A stretch of DNA of 64,000 nt, from contig JBNRMJ010000031.1 of the NCBI GenBank assembly GCA_050309435.1, forward strand, positions 1 through 64,000, written 5' to 3'. The stretch comes from CAYXVJ01 sp050309435 (GTDB lineage Bacteria > Bacillota > Clostridia > Saccharofermentanales > Fastidiosipilaceae). A program made the position numbers and the translations under genes. Below are positions 41,228 to 50,312 of this stretch, piece after piece. How positions within the stretch are numbered: position 1 is the stretch's first letter; every line of letters starts with the position of its first letter. Below the pieces are notes generated by a model that did no database searches, was not told where the DNA came from, and worked only from the letters and a program-made list of their open reading frames with translations.

Positions 41228-42742
41228 TTAGCGCTTCATTTTACGTTTCACGATATTAACCAGGTCCATCGCAGGTTCGATACGAAGCAGAATAATCAAT
41301 CCACCGTAAACGAGAACGCCTGTCCCCATGGCCAGAACCAGACTGATGAGAGTCACCAGACCCGCAGCCAAAGCAAGTTTAAAGACGATAAAGGCCGCAG
41401 CACCCATTAAGACGGCAGACAAGATAATCTTAACCGTTTCCGAGAAATAATGACGCATCGGGAACCCTTTTAAACGTTTGCGAAGGATGATTGCGAGTCT
41501 GAGCAAGCCCAGGAGCGTGGCTGCGGACATGGCCCAGGTCACGCCGACGATGCCTGTCATTCGGAAGAGTAAAACTGCCATCAGAGCTTGAAAGGCAGAT
41601 GTAATGATGGAGTTCCACATCGGTGTGCGCATATCCTGGTAGCTGTAAAACATACGCGTCAAGAGGTCACGCAGTGACAAGGCCAGCAGTCCCACCGTAT
41701 AACCGATGAAGACCGGAACCGTAATGACTAAATCAGCCTGGGTAAACTCCCCTCTCATGTATACGACCTGGACGATCGGTTTGGCCAGAACGATAAGTCC
41801 GATCGATGCAGGAGCGATCAATAAACAGATACTGACAAAAGCATCACCGAAATTTTTATAGGTTTCATTGACATCGTTTCGCGCGATCGATCGAGATAAG
41901 CTGGGATAAGCGACACTGATGATTGCCGTGCCGAAAACAGACTGCAGAATACCGCCTAGTCTGGTTGCATAATTGATATAAGAAACTCCGCCTTCGATTC
42001 CTGACACGATTGCTTTATTAATAAGGTCGCCGATGGTAGAGGAAGACGAACCAATAATCAGCGGGATAGCCAGGAAAAGCATGCGTCTTAAATTCGGATC
42101 TTTAAAGTCCAGTGTCGGCTTGTAGCGGAAACCTTTCTTGATGGAAAAAGCCAGAATAAAAGTTGCTTGCAGCGTGTAGGAAATCAAGATGCCGTATGGA
42201 AGTATCCAGGTGCCCATGTTGCGGCTGATCATAATCGTCAGGATAACGACGATGTTCATGGGAAAACCCATCAGCATCGGAAAGACAAAGTAGTTCCTAA
42301 GCTGCAGAAAACCGGTACATAGCTGTATGATGCAGGTCAGGAAAACCGAAAATACCGTAATCTGAGTAAACGGGATGACATACTCCATTAAAGCAGGCGT
42401 AGCATTAGGTAAGAGCAGGCCCAGGATCGGTTCCGGGATCAAGAGAAAGACGCTGACAATAACGACACAAAATAACAACATCACGTGCAGGATGTTGTTC
42501 ATGAAGCGACCCGACTCCTCTTCTCCGCCCTCGGCTTCGACCCTTGAAAACATGGGGATAAAGCCTGTAACAAAAGCAGCCGCAATTACTGAAAACAAAG
42601 TTGAAGGAATTCCATATGCGAAAATAAAAGCATCGCTGACATTGCCGGCTCCATAAGTGGCAGCCAGAACAGTTTCCCGCACAAAACCCAGTATTTTTGA
42701 CAAGATAGAAACAATAATAATTAGAATAGAAGCTTTCTTCAT
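41228..42742 (-). CDS. murJ: lipid II flippase MurJ (MviN family)
   Basis: MurJ flips the cell-wall precursor lipid II across the membrane. This 504-residue protein has about 14 hydrophobic helices and family residues in SKILGFVRETVLAATYGAG (the conserved Arg), AFVTGFIPMFSR and the central GGVSYINYATRLGGILQSVFG with the pore Arg. The length fits the family. The ATG at 42742 starts MKKASILIIIVSILSK. A promoter lies 90 bp upstream. It does not adjoin the mre/PBP2 cluster at 54-58 kb. Confidence 0.93.
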   Translation of the reverse strand: MKKASILIIIVSILSKILGFVRETVLAATYGAGNVSDAFIFAYGIPSTLFSVIAAAFVTGFIPMFSRVEAEGGEEESGRFMNNILHVMLLFCVVIVSVFLLIPEPILGLLLPNATPALMEYVIPFTQITVFSVFLTCIIQLCTGFLQLRNYFVFPMLMGFPMNIVVILTIMISRNMGTWILPYGILISYTLQATFILAFSIKKGFRYKPTLDFKDPNLRRMLFLAIPLIIGSSSSTIGDLINKAIVSGIEGGVSYINYATRLGGILQSVFGTAIISVAYPSLSRSIARNDVNETYKNFGDAFVSICLLIAPASIGLIVLAKPIVQVVYMRGEFTQADLVITVPVFIGYTVGLLALSLRDLLTRMFYSYQDMRTPMWNSIITSAFQALMAVLLFRMTGIVGVTWAMSAATLLGLLRLAIILRKRLKGFPMRHYFSETVKIILSAVLMGAAAFIVFKLALAAGLVTLISLVLAMGTGVLVYGGLIILLRIEPAMDLVNIVKRKMKR

Positions 42743-42830
42743 TTACATCTCCGTGACTATACGCGCACATTCGCACAATATTTCTCTTTGTGCAGGAAAA
42801 GCGATATTCTCAAATTTTCATATAGGACTA

Positions 42831-42839
42831 ATTATACCA
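42831..42839 (-). promoter_or_regulatory. extended -10 promoter of murJ
   Basis: On the minus strand TGG-TATAAT (42839-42831) forms an extended -10 box about 88 bp upstream of murJ. No good -35 is seen at 17-18 bp. The rest of the 272-bp gap to the LOG gene holds no gene. Confidence 0.45.
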
Positions 42840-43014
42840 CCGTAAAGCAGATTAATCATTTTTGCGACGATAATTTGCCTTCGTTGAACAAGGTCATGTA
42901 ATTTGATATGCCTGCAGGCCTTTGCTTATGGTAGTATTTATTTCAATCCATTGTCATACCGTAAATGGCAATAGCGCCAATCCGGTAATATAACACAGAA
43001 CAGGATAATAATAT

Positions 43015-43575
43015 ATGAAAAAAATCACTGTATATGCAGGTTCGCGCCCAGGTACCCATCCCGATTTTATCCGTGATGCCAGACGTCTGGGAGCAGAATT
43101 GGCCAGACGCGGGATTACACTGGTCTATGGTGCCGGCGGACGAGGCATGATGGGTGCGGTTGCCGACAGCTGCCTGGAAGCAAACGGTCGCGTTCACGGC
43201 ATCATACCCGACTTCATGGTGGATTTGGAGTGGGCTCATAAAGGATTGACCGAACTTGAGATTGTAAACGACATGACGATCCGAAAAGAGCGCCTGCGGG
43301 ATACAGATGCGTTCATCACCTTACCCGGAGGCGTCGGTACATTCGAAGAATTCATCGAGATTTGGTCCTGGAGTGCTTTGGCCTTAACGAAACAACCTCT
43401 GGGCATTCTGAACACCGCCAACTATTACGATCCCTTCCTGGATATGGCCCGTCGCATTGTCGAGTTTGACTTCGCACTTCCGAGCGTGACCGATTTATTG
43501 ATCGTAGACAGCAATGTCAACAACCTGCTGGACAGACTCGAGCGCTTCTCCCACCCGGGGCTGGTAAAAAGCTGA
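43015..43575 (+). CDS. LOG-family protein (cytokinin-riboside-phosphate phosphoribohydrolase type)
   Basis: A 186-residue LOG (lysine decarboxylase-like) protein. The active-site motif PGGVGTFEE (104-112) and the upstream Arg in MTIRKERL are both present, as is GGRGMMG (41-47) for phosphate binding. LOG enzymes cleave nucleoside 5'-monophosphates to free base and ribose phosphate; the natural substrate in bacteria is often unclear. CAGGATAAT precedes the ATG. Monocistronic, with a terminator 23 bp downstream. Confidence 0.88.
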   Translation: MKKITVYAGSRPGTHPDFIRDARRLGAELARRGITLVYGAGGRGMMGAVADSCLEANGRVHGIIPDFMVDLEWAHKGLTELEIVNDMTIRKERLRDTDAFITLPGGVGTFEEFIEIWSWSALALTKQPLGILNTANYYDPFLDMARRIVEFDFALPSVTDLLIVDSNVNNLLDRLERFSHPGLVKS

Positions 43576-43597
43576 TCACAACAAATCGCATAGAAAT

Positions 43598-43653
43598 ACG
43601 ACCTGTCGTTTACGGCTTTCCGATGAATCCGTAGCAGATACAGGTCGTTTTTC
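43598..43653 (+). terminator. terminator after the LOG gene
   Basis: Outer stem ACGACCTGT (43598-43606) pairs with ACAGGTCGT (43640-43648), with an inner TACGG/CCGTA stem, followed by TTTTTC. Confidence 0.75.
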
Positions 43654-43658
43654 ATGTT

Positions 43659-44591
43659 TCAGAAGAACTTTCTTCGCCAGAGGACGAAACCGACCAATGC
43701 AGCCAGAAGGGCAATCAGGATCATGATGTACCAAAAACCGTAAGGACCGCTAAAAGGCAGTGGAACGTTCATACCCATCAAGCCCGAAATAATCGTCGGA
43801 ATCGTCATCACGATGGTGGCCGATGTCAGGAGTTTGACGATATTGTTCTGGTTATTCGAAATAATCGAAGCAAAGGATTCCGATGTCGTTGCAAGGATAC
43901 TGCTGTATATATCAGCCATCTGGATTGCCTGTCTGTTTTCAATAATGACATCTTCGAGAAGATCTTCGTCTTCTTGATAGTTCTTGATATTGGGATTCCG
44001 AAGCAGGCGTTCGAGGACGAGTCCGTTGGCTCTCAACGACGTGGATAAATACACGAGCGACTTCTGTAAGCGAAGCATTTCCACGAGTTCCTTATTTGTT
44101 AACGATTTTAGCAGGCCGTCCTCAAGACGAAGAGAGCTGCGTTCGATCGAGCGCAGATATGTCATGTATCTCTGCGATATCCGGTAAAGAATTTGCAACA
44201 CGAATCTGGTCTTGAACTGCGTATAGAAACCTTTAATCCGATTTTGCGTAAACTCGTTCAGAATATCGGTTTCCGCAGTGGTGACCGTCACGACAACTTG
44301 CTTTGTTAAGATAATCACCAAAGGTAAAGTATTAAAAAGATGAGCGGGATTGTTGTTATGCTCCTGATACGGTATATCGACAATAATCATGATCTGACCG
44401 TTTTCAGAATCGACTCGCGGAGATTCCTCTTCATCCAAAGCAGCTAATAGAAAGTCCGCTTCGATCTCGTATCGTTCTGAAAAATGGCGAAGTTCATCGG
44501 CGTCGGGGTTAGTTATATTGATCCAGCAGCCTGGTTCGAATTCATCTATGACAGATATTTGATTATCATTCGTCTTGTATATTCGCTGCAT
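43659..44591 (-). CDS. CorA-family magnesium/divalent cation transporter
   Basis: A 310-residue CorA-like channel: a long soluble N-terminal funnel domain (about 1-240), then two C-terminal membrane helices with the GMN selectivity signature in ISGLMGMNVPLP and the basic end WRRKFF. The usual MPEL loop after GMN reads VPLPFSGPYG here, as in many CorA relatives of Bacillota. AAGGGGATAC precedes the ATG. Magnesium is the likely substrate, but some relatives move cobalt, nickel or zinc. Confidence 0.88.
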   Translation of the reverse strand: MQRIYKTNDNQISVIDEFEPGCWINITNPDADELRHFSERYEIEADFLLAALDEEESPRVDSENGQIMIIVDIPYQEHNNNPAHLFNTLPLVIILTKQVVVTVTTAETDILNEFTQNRIKGFYTQFKTRFVLQILYRISQRYMTYLRSIERSSLRLEDGLLKSLTNKELVEMLRLQKSLVYLSTSLRANGLVLERLLRNPNIKNYQEDEDLLEDVIIENRQAIQMADIYSSILATTSESFASIISNNQNNIVKLLTSATIVMTIPTIISGLMGMNVPLPFSGPYGFWYIMILIALLAALVGFVLWRRKFF

Positions 44592-44688
44592 AGTATCCCC
44601 TTATTCTAAATATTGATGGATCGGTCCGGAAACGGACTAGCCTAAGTTTATCACGAGAGATAAAACTTGGCTAATGTATCCTTATCAG

Positions 44689-44724
44689 CAAAAAGACCCA
44701 AAATCATCACTGACTTCAGGTCTT
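44689..44724 (-). terminator. terminator candidate of rpsD
   Basis: On the minus strand AAGACC/GGTCTT with an inner TCA/TGA pairing is followed by TTTTT (44693-44689), about 30 bp after the rpsD stop. Confidence 0.5.
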
Positions 44725-44747
44725 CTGTAATCATGAAATTGTATCTC

Positions 44748-45347
44748 TTAAAGAGAACGCTGAGAATAGAATTCGACAACAAGTGTGTCATTGATATCCA
44801 GCGGCAGATCATCGCGCTCGGGGAGCTTGGTGACCGTAACCTTGTAATCTTCGCTTTTCTCGAGATACGCCGGCTTCATCGGCAAGCGATCGAGATAGTT
44901 CTCGGTGAACATCTTGTTCTCTTTGGCTTTTTCGCTGTAGCTCAGGACATCTCCTGCTTTAATGAGGTAAGAAGGAATATCCACGCGCTTACCGTTCACA
45001 AGGATGTGGCCGTGTACGACCATCTGACGTGCCTGTCGGGCCGTAGCGGCCAAACCGGATACATAGACCACGTGGTCCAAACGACGCTGCAAGAGGCTGA
45101 TCAACGCGATGTTGGTCTGCTCCGGAGAGCTCTTGGCTTTCTTAACATAAATACGGAATTGCTTTTCCAGAACACCGAAGTAGGTAGCCAAACGCTGCTT
45201 TTCAAGCAACTGCTTACCATAATCACTCAACTTGCGATCTTCGCGTGAAGTTCCGCGACCTGCGCGGTTCATTGCCTTGGGATGTCCATAGACATTCAAA
45301 CCCAAGCGGCGTGCCTTTTTAAAACGAGGGCCCATCATCTTGGCCAT
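44748..45347 (-). CDS. rpsD: 30S ribosomal protein S4
   Basis: A 199-residue primary 16S rRNA-binding protein of the small subunit. It starts MAKMMGPRFKKARRLGLNVYG and has the S4 domain RRLDHVVYVSGLAATARQARQMVVHGHILVNGKRVDIPSYLIKAGD near 90-140. No Cys zinc motif (the zinc-free form). The ATG at 45347 is set by AGGAG; a longer open frame upstream is not family-like. It stands alone, away from the alpha operon, as in Bacillus, where S4 represses its own mRNA through the leader. Confidence 0.96.
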   Translation of the reverse strand: MAKMMGPRFKKARRLGLNVYGHPKAMNRAGRGTSREDRKLSDYGKQLLEKQRLATYFGVLEKQFRIYVKKAKSSPEQTNIALISLLQRRLDHVVYVSGLAATARQARQMVVHGHILVNGKRVDIPSYLIKAGDVLSYSEKAKENKMFTENYLDRLPMKPAYLEKSEDYKVTVTKLPERDDLPLDINDTLVVEFYSQRSL

Positions 45348-45480
45348 AACTATTTTTCTCCTAACAAAAAGAAAGGTCCCGGTAATGACCGCCCGGGTAC
45401 GAGATCCAAACCAGGTAAACTTACGCCGCGGTTCACCAATAATAAGTTTAGCTTTACAAGAATAAAATACATGCAATAAT
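45348..45480 (-). promoter_or_regulatory. rpsD leader with GC-rich inverted repeat
   Basis: A 5' region of about 130 bp holds a possible promoter (TTGTTA, 18 bp, TATTTT on the minus strand) and a GC-rich hairpin (CCCGG/CCGGG around GGTCATTACC, near 45376-45400). Stand-alone rpsD genes in Bacillota are often autoregulated by S4 through such leaders; that this is one is inference. Confidence 0.35.
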
Positions 45481-45527
45481 GCATGCGTAACAAATGTTAC
45501 ACGGCCTGCTTCTGCCTGTCAAGCAAT

Positions 45528-45560
45528 GAAAAAACGCTCGCACTATATAAGAGCGAGCGT
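45528..45560 (-). terminator. terminator of tRNA-Thr
   Basis: On the minus strand ACGCTCGC/GCGAGCGT with an 11-base loop is followed by TTTTTT, 7 bp after the tRNA end. Confidence 0.85.
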
Positions 45561-45566
45561 ATGTAC

Positions 45567-45642
45567 TGGAGCTACCGGCGAGAATCGAACTCGCGACCTA
45601 TTGATTACGAATCAATTGCTCTACCGACTGAGCCACGGTAGC
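45567..45642 (-). tRNA. tRNA-Thr(CGU)
   Basis: A complete 76-nt tRNA: acceptor GCTACCG pairs with CGGTAGC; D-arm GCTC-AGTCGGTA-GAGC; anticodon stem ATTGA/TCAAT with loop TTCGTAA (anticodon CGT, reading ACG, threonine); variable AGGTC; T-arm GCGAG-TTCGATT-CTCGC; discriminator T and encoded CCA. It has its own terminator. Confidence 0.93.
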
Positions 45643-45734
45643 AGGCACTCACATATGATATCAGATACCAGAAAAAAGTCAACATGCATTCCAGCCCTTT
45701 CCCGAATCCTCAATCCGTGAGTTTACATCGGAAT

Positions 45735-46013
45735 TTACTCCTGTTCCTCATTTTTATAAGGTTGATTGATATAGACATTGGGGAATAATCTGTAATCCAC
45801 TTCCACGAAATAATAGTGCTTCGCATCACATAAAGGACAGATTAAATCATCTGCAATCGCTGTATCTTCTAAGGTATAACCGCAATCAGAACAACGAAAG
45901 AGTAAAATCTCGCGACCGTCTGTCGTATATCTCGCTTCACGACCGGGCAGCACTTCGCGCTTGCTCAATTCAGCCTTGATATCGATTTCGTGCTTATTCT
46001 CTTCTTCTCTCAT
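45735..46013 (-). CDS. small zinc-ribbon/rubredoxin-like protein
   Basis: A 92-residue protein with two CxxC knuckles: CSDC at 41-44 and CPLC at 59-62, spaced as in zinc ribbons and rubredoxins. The aromatic residues and Pro of a true rubredoxin knuckle are only partly kept, so a structural zinc is as likely as an iron centre. AGGGAG precedes the ATG. It lies 91 bp behind the rubrerythrin gene on the same strand, which hints at a shared redox or stress role, but no family is firmly recognised. Confidence 0.65.
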   Translation of the reverse strand: MREEENKHEIDIKAELSKREVLPGREARYTTDGREILLFRCSDCGYTLEDTAIADDLICPLCDAKHYYFVEVDYRLFPNVYINQPYKNEEQE

Positions 46014-46104
46014 CTATAACTCCCTGCTAAGAAAAAGGATGAAAACCTGTCGGAATCCATCCTTTTCAAATCACATCGCAATATTATGCAAATACCACTA
46101 GCGT

Positions 46105-46659
46105 TTAGTAGTTGTTAGCCTTCTCGGCAAAGAAAGCCTGAGGCATTCTGCAGACCGGGCAGAGCATGGGTGCTTTTTTACCGATGACGATATGACCGCA
46201 TTCGGCGCACTGCCAAATGGTATCGCCTTCTCTGGAGAAGACCAAACCTTCTTCAACATTCTTCAGCAGATGCAGATAACGCTCTTCGTGGCCTTTCTCG
46301 ATAGCAGCGACCATATCAAATTTAGCGGCGATCTGGGTAAAGCCCTCTTCGCGAGCTTCGGCTGCCATACGGGCATACATATCGGTCCACTCATAGTGTT
46401 CGCCGGCAGCAGCGTCTACCAGGTTGCTTGTCGATGTCGGAATGCCGCCGTCATGCAGATACTGGAACCACTGCTGAGCATGCATTTTCTCGTTGCGAGC
46501 TGTCTCTTTAAAGATTTCACCGATCTGCTCGTAGCCGTCTTCTTTCGCCTTCGCAGCGTAGAAAAGATACTTGGTATGAGCCTGGCTCTCACCGGAAAAA
46601 GCTTCCAGCAGGTTCGCTTCTGTTTTTGTGCCTTTAAGTTCTGTAATGTCTCTAGCCAT
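46105..46659 (-). CDS. rbr: rubrerythrin
   Basis: Rubrerythrin reduces hydrogen peroxide in anaerobes. The 184-residue protein has a ferritin-like four-helix domain with the diiron ligands (ESQAHTKY, ETARNEKMHAQQW and the EKGHEERY helix), then a C-terminal rubredoxin domain with CAEC (151-154) and CPVC (167-170). GAGAGG sets the ATG at 46659; the open frame continues upstream without family similarity. A 28-bp palindrome at 46685-46712 in front of the gene is the probable stress operator. Confidence 0.96.
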   Translation of the reverse strand: MARDITELKGTKTEANLLEAFSGESQAHTKYLFYAAKAKEDGYEQIGEIFKETARNEKMHAQQWFQYLHDGGIPTSTSNLVDAAAGEHYEWTDMYARMAAEAREEGFTQIAAKFDMVAAIEKGHEERYLHLLKNVEEGLVFSREGDTIWQCAECGHIVIGKKAPMLCPVCRMPQAFFAEKANNY

Positions 46660-46684
46660 AAAAACCTCTCGATATTTTTCACTA

Positions 46685-46739
46685 GAACTATCAATTCTTA
46701 AATTAATAGTTCCGTGCCGACATAATTCAACTATCAATT
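46685..46739 (-). promoter_or_regulatory. palindromic operator upstream of rubrerythrin
   Basis: GAACTATCAATT (46685-46696) and AATTAATAGTTC (46701-46712) form a 12+12 inverted repeat with one mismatch around CTTA. The half-site AACTATCAATT recurs exactly at 46729-46739. A possible promoter (minus strand TTGAAT, 16 bp, TATTAA) overlaps it. The site does not match the usual PerR or Fur box. The rest of the roughly 300-bp gap to secA holds only the secA terminator. Confidence 0.55.
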
Positions 46740-46903
46740 ATTATTATGTCGCGTCTTGAAATATTAGTTAAATGATAACATTTACTATCACGCTCTTCAA
46801 TACTTCGCAGAAAAGCAAAACGGTTATCATCGGCTAACTGCAGGCGTTTGCTGTTTCTTGACACAGTGCTTCGACCTTTCGCAGGGTCTTCCGAAGACAG
46901 CTG

Positions 46904-46935
46904 AAAAAAGGTGATCGTTTTTGACGATCACCTTT
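46904..46935 (-). terminator. terminator of secA
   Basis: AAAGGTGATCG/CGATCACCTTT (11-bp perfect stem) is followed on the minus strand by TTTTTT, 27 bp after the secA stop. Confidence 0.9.
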
Positions 46936-46961
46936 CTGAACGGCTGGTAATTTTCAGAGCA

Positions 46962-49853
46962 TCATTGCCCTTGTCCGTGACAGTTTTTATACTTCTTTCC
47001 GCTGCCGCACGGACATGGATCGTTTCTTCCGACCTTGGAATAATCACGACGAGCCGGTTCCGTCGAAGCAGTCTGAGACGGCGCTGTTTCTCCGGATTTT
47101 CGTTCTTCCTGCAGCTGACGACGCATTTTTGCGGCCTGTTCGGAATTTCTTCGTCTGGCATCAAGTAAAGCTCTGGCATTCGCTCCGGCGGAATCCGCTC
47201 CCGATGTGGGAGAGCTTTCATGACTTTCGCTCAGATTTGTGGCCTGCTGCTTACGCTCCAACGGCTGATTGACGGTGAAACGTGCTCTCATGATCAGGCG
47301 CACGGCACCTTCCTGAATGCTTTCGTTCATCTCGTTGAACATAGCCAGACCTTCGCGCTTATATTCGATAACCGGATCGTGCTGGGCATAACCGCGCATG
47401 CCGATCGAACCGCGTAAATCGTCCATCGCATCAATATGATTCATCCAATGCTGATCGACCACACGCAGTAAAACGACTCGCTCGGCTTCGCGCATAAACT
47501 CTGCAGAACCGATTTCATTTTCGCGTTCTTCATAGCGCTGCAGAGCCTGCTCGATAACAATGGCCGTTAGCTCTTCGGCTTCCATGTTTAAGTCGCCCTG
47601 TTTTTCGGCCATCTCGGTAATGATCGGTAAAGGTCCGAATATGTCGAGCAGCTTGGTGGTCATGCCGACATAGTCCCATTGTCTCGGATCCGCGATATGC
47701 TCGCAGAAATCCAGCATGATGCTCTCGGCGCGTTCCTCGATCGTACGACGGTAATAATCACTCAGATCGGCACCTTCCAGTACCTGACGACGCTGTTTGT
47801 AAATGGTTTCGCGCTGCTGATTCATGACATCGTCATACTCGAGAACATTCTTACGAATGGCGAAGTTTCGTCCCTCGACCTTCTTCTGAGCGCTTTCGAT
47901 GGCATTGGTCAGCATGCGGTTTTCGATCTGCATGTCTTCGTCGACACCCAGTGTTTCGAAGAGGTTGGTCATGCGATCGCCACCAAAAAGTCTCAAGAGA
48001 TCGTCTTCCAGCGAAAGGTAGAACTTGCTGCGACCGGGATCACCCTGACGACCTGCACGTCCGCGCAACTGGTTATCAATACGTCTGGATTCATGACGCT
48101 CCGTACCGATGATATAAAGACCGCCGGCAGCGATGACTTTCTCTCTGTCCTGAGATGTAGTCTTCTTGATTTCGGATTCCAGCTTCTTGAATTTCGAACG
48201 TGCTTCCAAAATGACTTCGTCATCGGTATCGTTTTGAGCGGTAGCCTGATCGATCAGGAATTCATCATACCCTTCCCGTCTCATCGCTTGCTTCGCGGCA
48301 TATTCGGGGTTACCGCCGAGGAGAATATCCGTACCTCGTCCGGCCATGTTCGTGGCAATCGTAACCGCACCGAATCGGCCTGCCTGAGCGATAATTTCCG
48401 CTTCTCGTTCATGCTGCTTAGCATTCAGTACATTATGTCTGATATTGTACTTGGTAAATAACTGCGAGAGTCGCTCGGAGCGCTCGACCGAGACCGTACC
48501 GATCAAGAGCGGCTGGCCTTTCTCGTGAGCTGCGAGTGCTTCCTTCATGAGAGCCTTGTATTTTCCGTTTTCGGTCTTGTATACCGCGTCGGGAAGATCC
48601 TCTCGAACGACGGGCTTGTTGGTGGGCACGACAATAACATCCAGACCGTAAATCGCCCTGAACTCATCTTCTTCCGTCTGAGCCGTACCGGTCATACCGG
48701 AGAGTTTTGTATACATACGGAAGAAGTTCTGGAAGGTGATCGTTGCCAGAGTCTTACTCTCGCGTTTTACTTTTACATTCTCTTTGGCTTCAATCGCCTG
48801 ATGCAGACCATCCGAATAGCGTCGACCAAACATCAAACGTCCGGTAAAGTCGTCGACAATAACGATCTCGCCGTCTTTCACGACATATTGATCGTCTCGA
48901 TGCATCGTTCCATGTGCCTTTAGTGCATTATTGATGTAATGCTGTAACGAATAGTTATCCTCGTCAGCCAGATTTTCGACTCTGAAGTAGCGCTCTGCTT
49001 TCGCCACACCAGATTCTGTTAAAGTAGCACTTTTGGCTTTTTCGTCGACGACATAATCCGCGTCGCCCGCGAAATCAGATGCTTCCAGCTTGGTATCTCG
49101 TTCCGTAACCACGAAAGCTTTCAACATGCGAACGAATTTATCTGCCCGCTCGTACATTTCGGTGGACTCGTCACCTTGTCCCGAAATAATCAGAGGAGTT
49201 CTGGCTTCATCGATCAGGATCGAGTCAACCTCGTCAACAATGGCAAAGTTCAGCTCGCGTTGCACCATGTCCGCTTTATATGTAACCATATTGTCACGCA
49301 GATAGTCGAAGCCGAATTCGTTATTCGTTCCGTAGACAATATCGCTGTTGTAAGCTTCGCGACGTTCACTTTTCGAAATACCATGGACGATCAGACCAAC
49401 GGACAATCCCAGGAAACGGTAAATCTTACCCATCCATTCGCTGTCGCGTTTCGCCAGATAATCGTTAACAGTAACGATATGGACACCTCTACCGGTTAAA
49501 GCGTTAAGATATACGGCCAGCGTCGCCATCAAGGTTTTACCTTCACCGGTTTTCATCTCGGCGATGCGTCCCTGATGAAGTACAATACCACCGATTAGCT
49601 GGACCCGATAATGCTTCATGCCGACAACTCGCCAGGATGCTTCTCTTATGGTTGCGAATGCTTCCGGTAAGATATCATCCAGAGTCTGGCCTTCGGAAAG
49701 ACGCTTCTTAAACTCGTCCGTCTTGGCCCGCAATGCATGATTATCGAGAGCGGTATATGTATCCGACAATGCTTCGATTTGATCGACGATCGGCATGATT
49801 CGCTTAATTTCCCGGTCACTGTAGGTTCCGAAAATCTTACTGAAAATACTCAT
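46962..49853 (-). CDS. secA: preprotein translocase ATPase SecA
   Basis: SecA is the motor that pushes preproteins through SecYEG. The 963-residue protein contains the Walker A loop MKTGEGKTLMA, the DEAD-like VDEVDSILIDEARTPLIISG, the preprotein-binding domain, the second nucleotide domain (ATNMAGRGTDILLGG, GRAGRQGDPG), the scaffold helix and the C-terminal zinc motif RNDPCPCGSGKKYKNCHG. ATG 49853 follows CAGGATG. It lies 67 bp downstream of yerC; yajC, another Sec component, is 46 kb away in the window. Confidence 0.98.
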   Translation of the reverse strand: MSIFSKIFGTYSDREIKRIMPIVDQIEALSDTYTALDNHALRAKTDEFKKRLSEGQTLDDILPEAFATIREASWRVVGMKHYRVQLIGGIVLHQGRIAEMKTGEGKTLMATLAVYLNALTGRGVHIVTVNDYLAKRDSEWMGKIYRFLGLSVGLIVHGISKSERREAYNSDIVYGTNNEFGFDYLRDNMVTYKADMVQRELNFAIVDEVDSILIDEARTPLIISGQGDESTEMYERADKFVRMLKAFVVTERDTKLEASDFAGDADYVVDEKAKSATLTESGVAKAERYFRVENLADEDNYSLQHYINNALKAHGTMHRDDQYVVKDGEIVIVDDFTGRLMFGRRYSDGLHQAIEAKENVKVKRESKTLATITFQNFFRMYTKLSGMTGTAQTEEDEFRAIYGLDVIVVPTNKPVVREDLPDAVYKTENGKYKALMKEALAAHEKGQPLLIGTVSVERSERLSQLFTKYNIRHNVLNAKQHEREAEIIAQAGRFGAVTIATNMAGRGTDILLGGNPEYAAKQAMRREGYDEFLIDQATAQNDTDDEVILEARSKFKKLESEIKKTTSQDREKVIAAGGLYIIGTERHESRRIDNQLRGRAGRQGDPGRSKFYLSLEDDLLRLFGGDRMTNLFETLGVDEDMQIENRMLTNAIESAQKKVEGRNFAIRKNVLEYDDVMNQQRETIYKQRRQVLEGADLSDYYRRTIEERAESIMLDFCEHIADPRQWDYVGMTTKLLDIFGPLPIITEMAEKQGDLNMEAEELTAIVIEQALQRYEERENEIGSAEFMREAERVVLLRVVDQHWMNHIDAMDDLRGSIGMRGYAQHDPVIEYKREGLAMFNEMNESIQEGAVRLIMRARFTVNQPLERKQQATNLSESHESSPTSGADSAGANARALLDARRRNSEQAAKMRRQLQEERKSGETAPSQTASTEPARRDYSKVGRNDPCPCGSGKKYKNCHGQGQ

Positions 49854-49920
49854 TATTCACATCCTGTAGCTATGTTAAATATCTATTATAATACACGAAA
49901 AGAAGTCTGCATAACGATTG

Positions 49921-50220
49921 TTATTCGTCTGCATCGCTTGCCAGTCGTTTAAGTATGGTTTTATATCCGTCGGCTCCGTATTCCAGGCAACGATTAACCC
50001 GGCTAATCGTCGCGGCGCTCGCTCCGGTCGCCTGTCCGATTTCCGCATATGTACATTTGGCATAAAGCATTTTAGCAACTTGCAATCGCTGGACCATAGC
50101 TTGCAGTTCCTTAATCGTACATAAGTCTTCGAATAAGGCCGAGCACTCGTCGATTGTTTGCAGTTGTAAAATGGCACGGTATAAGAATAAGGCGTCTTCG
50201 TTCCTTTTTCGGTCGTACAT
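49921..50220 (-). CDS. YerC/YecD family TrpR-like regulator
   Basis: A 99-residue protein similar to the YerC/YecD family of TrpR-fold DNA-binding proteins: helices LFLYRAILQLQTIDECSALFEDLCTIKELQAMVQRLQVAKML, then the helix-turn-helix CTYAEIGQATGASAATISRVNRCLEYG. The ligand and targets of the family are poorly known. GGAGG precedes the ATG. It lies just upstream of secA. Confidence 0.88.
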   Translation of the reverse strand: MYDRKRNEDALFLYRAILQLQTIDECSALFEDLCTIKELQAMVQRLQVAKMLYAKCTYAEIGQATGASAATISRVNRCLEYGADGYKTILKRLASDADE

Positions 50221-50312
50221 GAAGCGCTCCTCCGACTATTTATCCTCTGCTAATAATACTCTAAGCACATCACGCCTGCAAGGTTAAGACAATTAGTAAA
50301 CTGTTCTCATGG

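Noticed and set aside
44667..45248. 193-codon plus-strand ORF opposite rpsD
   Set aside because: Shadow of rpsD and its terminator region.
47679..48461. 260-codon plus-strand ORF inside secA
   Set aside because: Antisense shadow of a strongly conserved gene; the composition simply mirrors SecA codon use.
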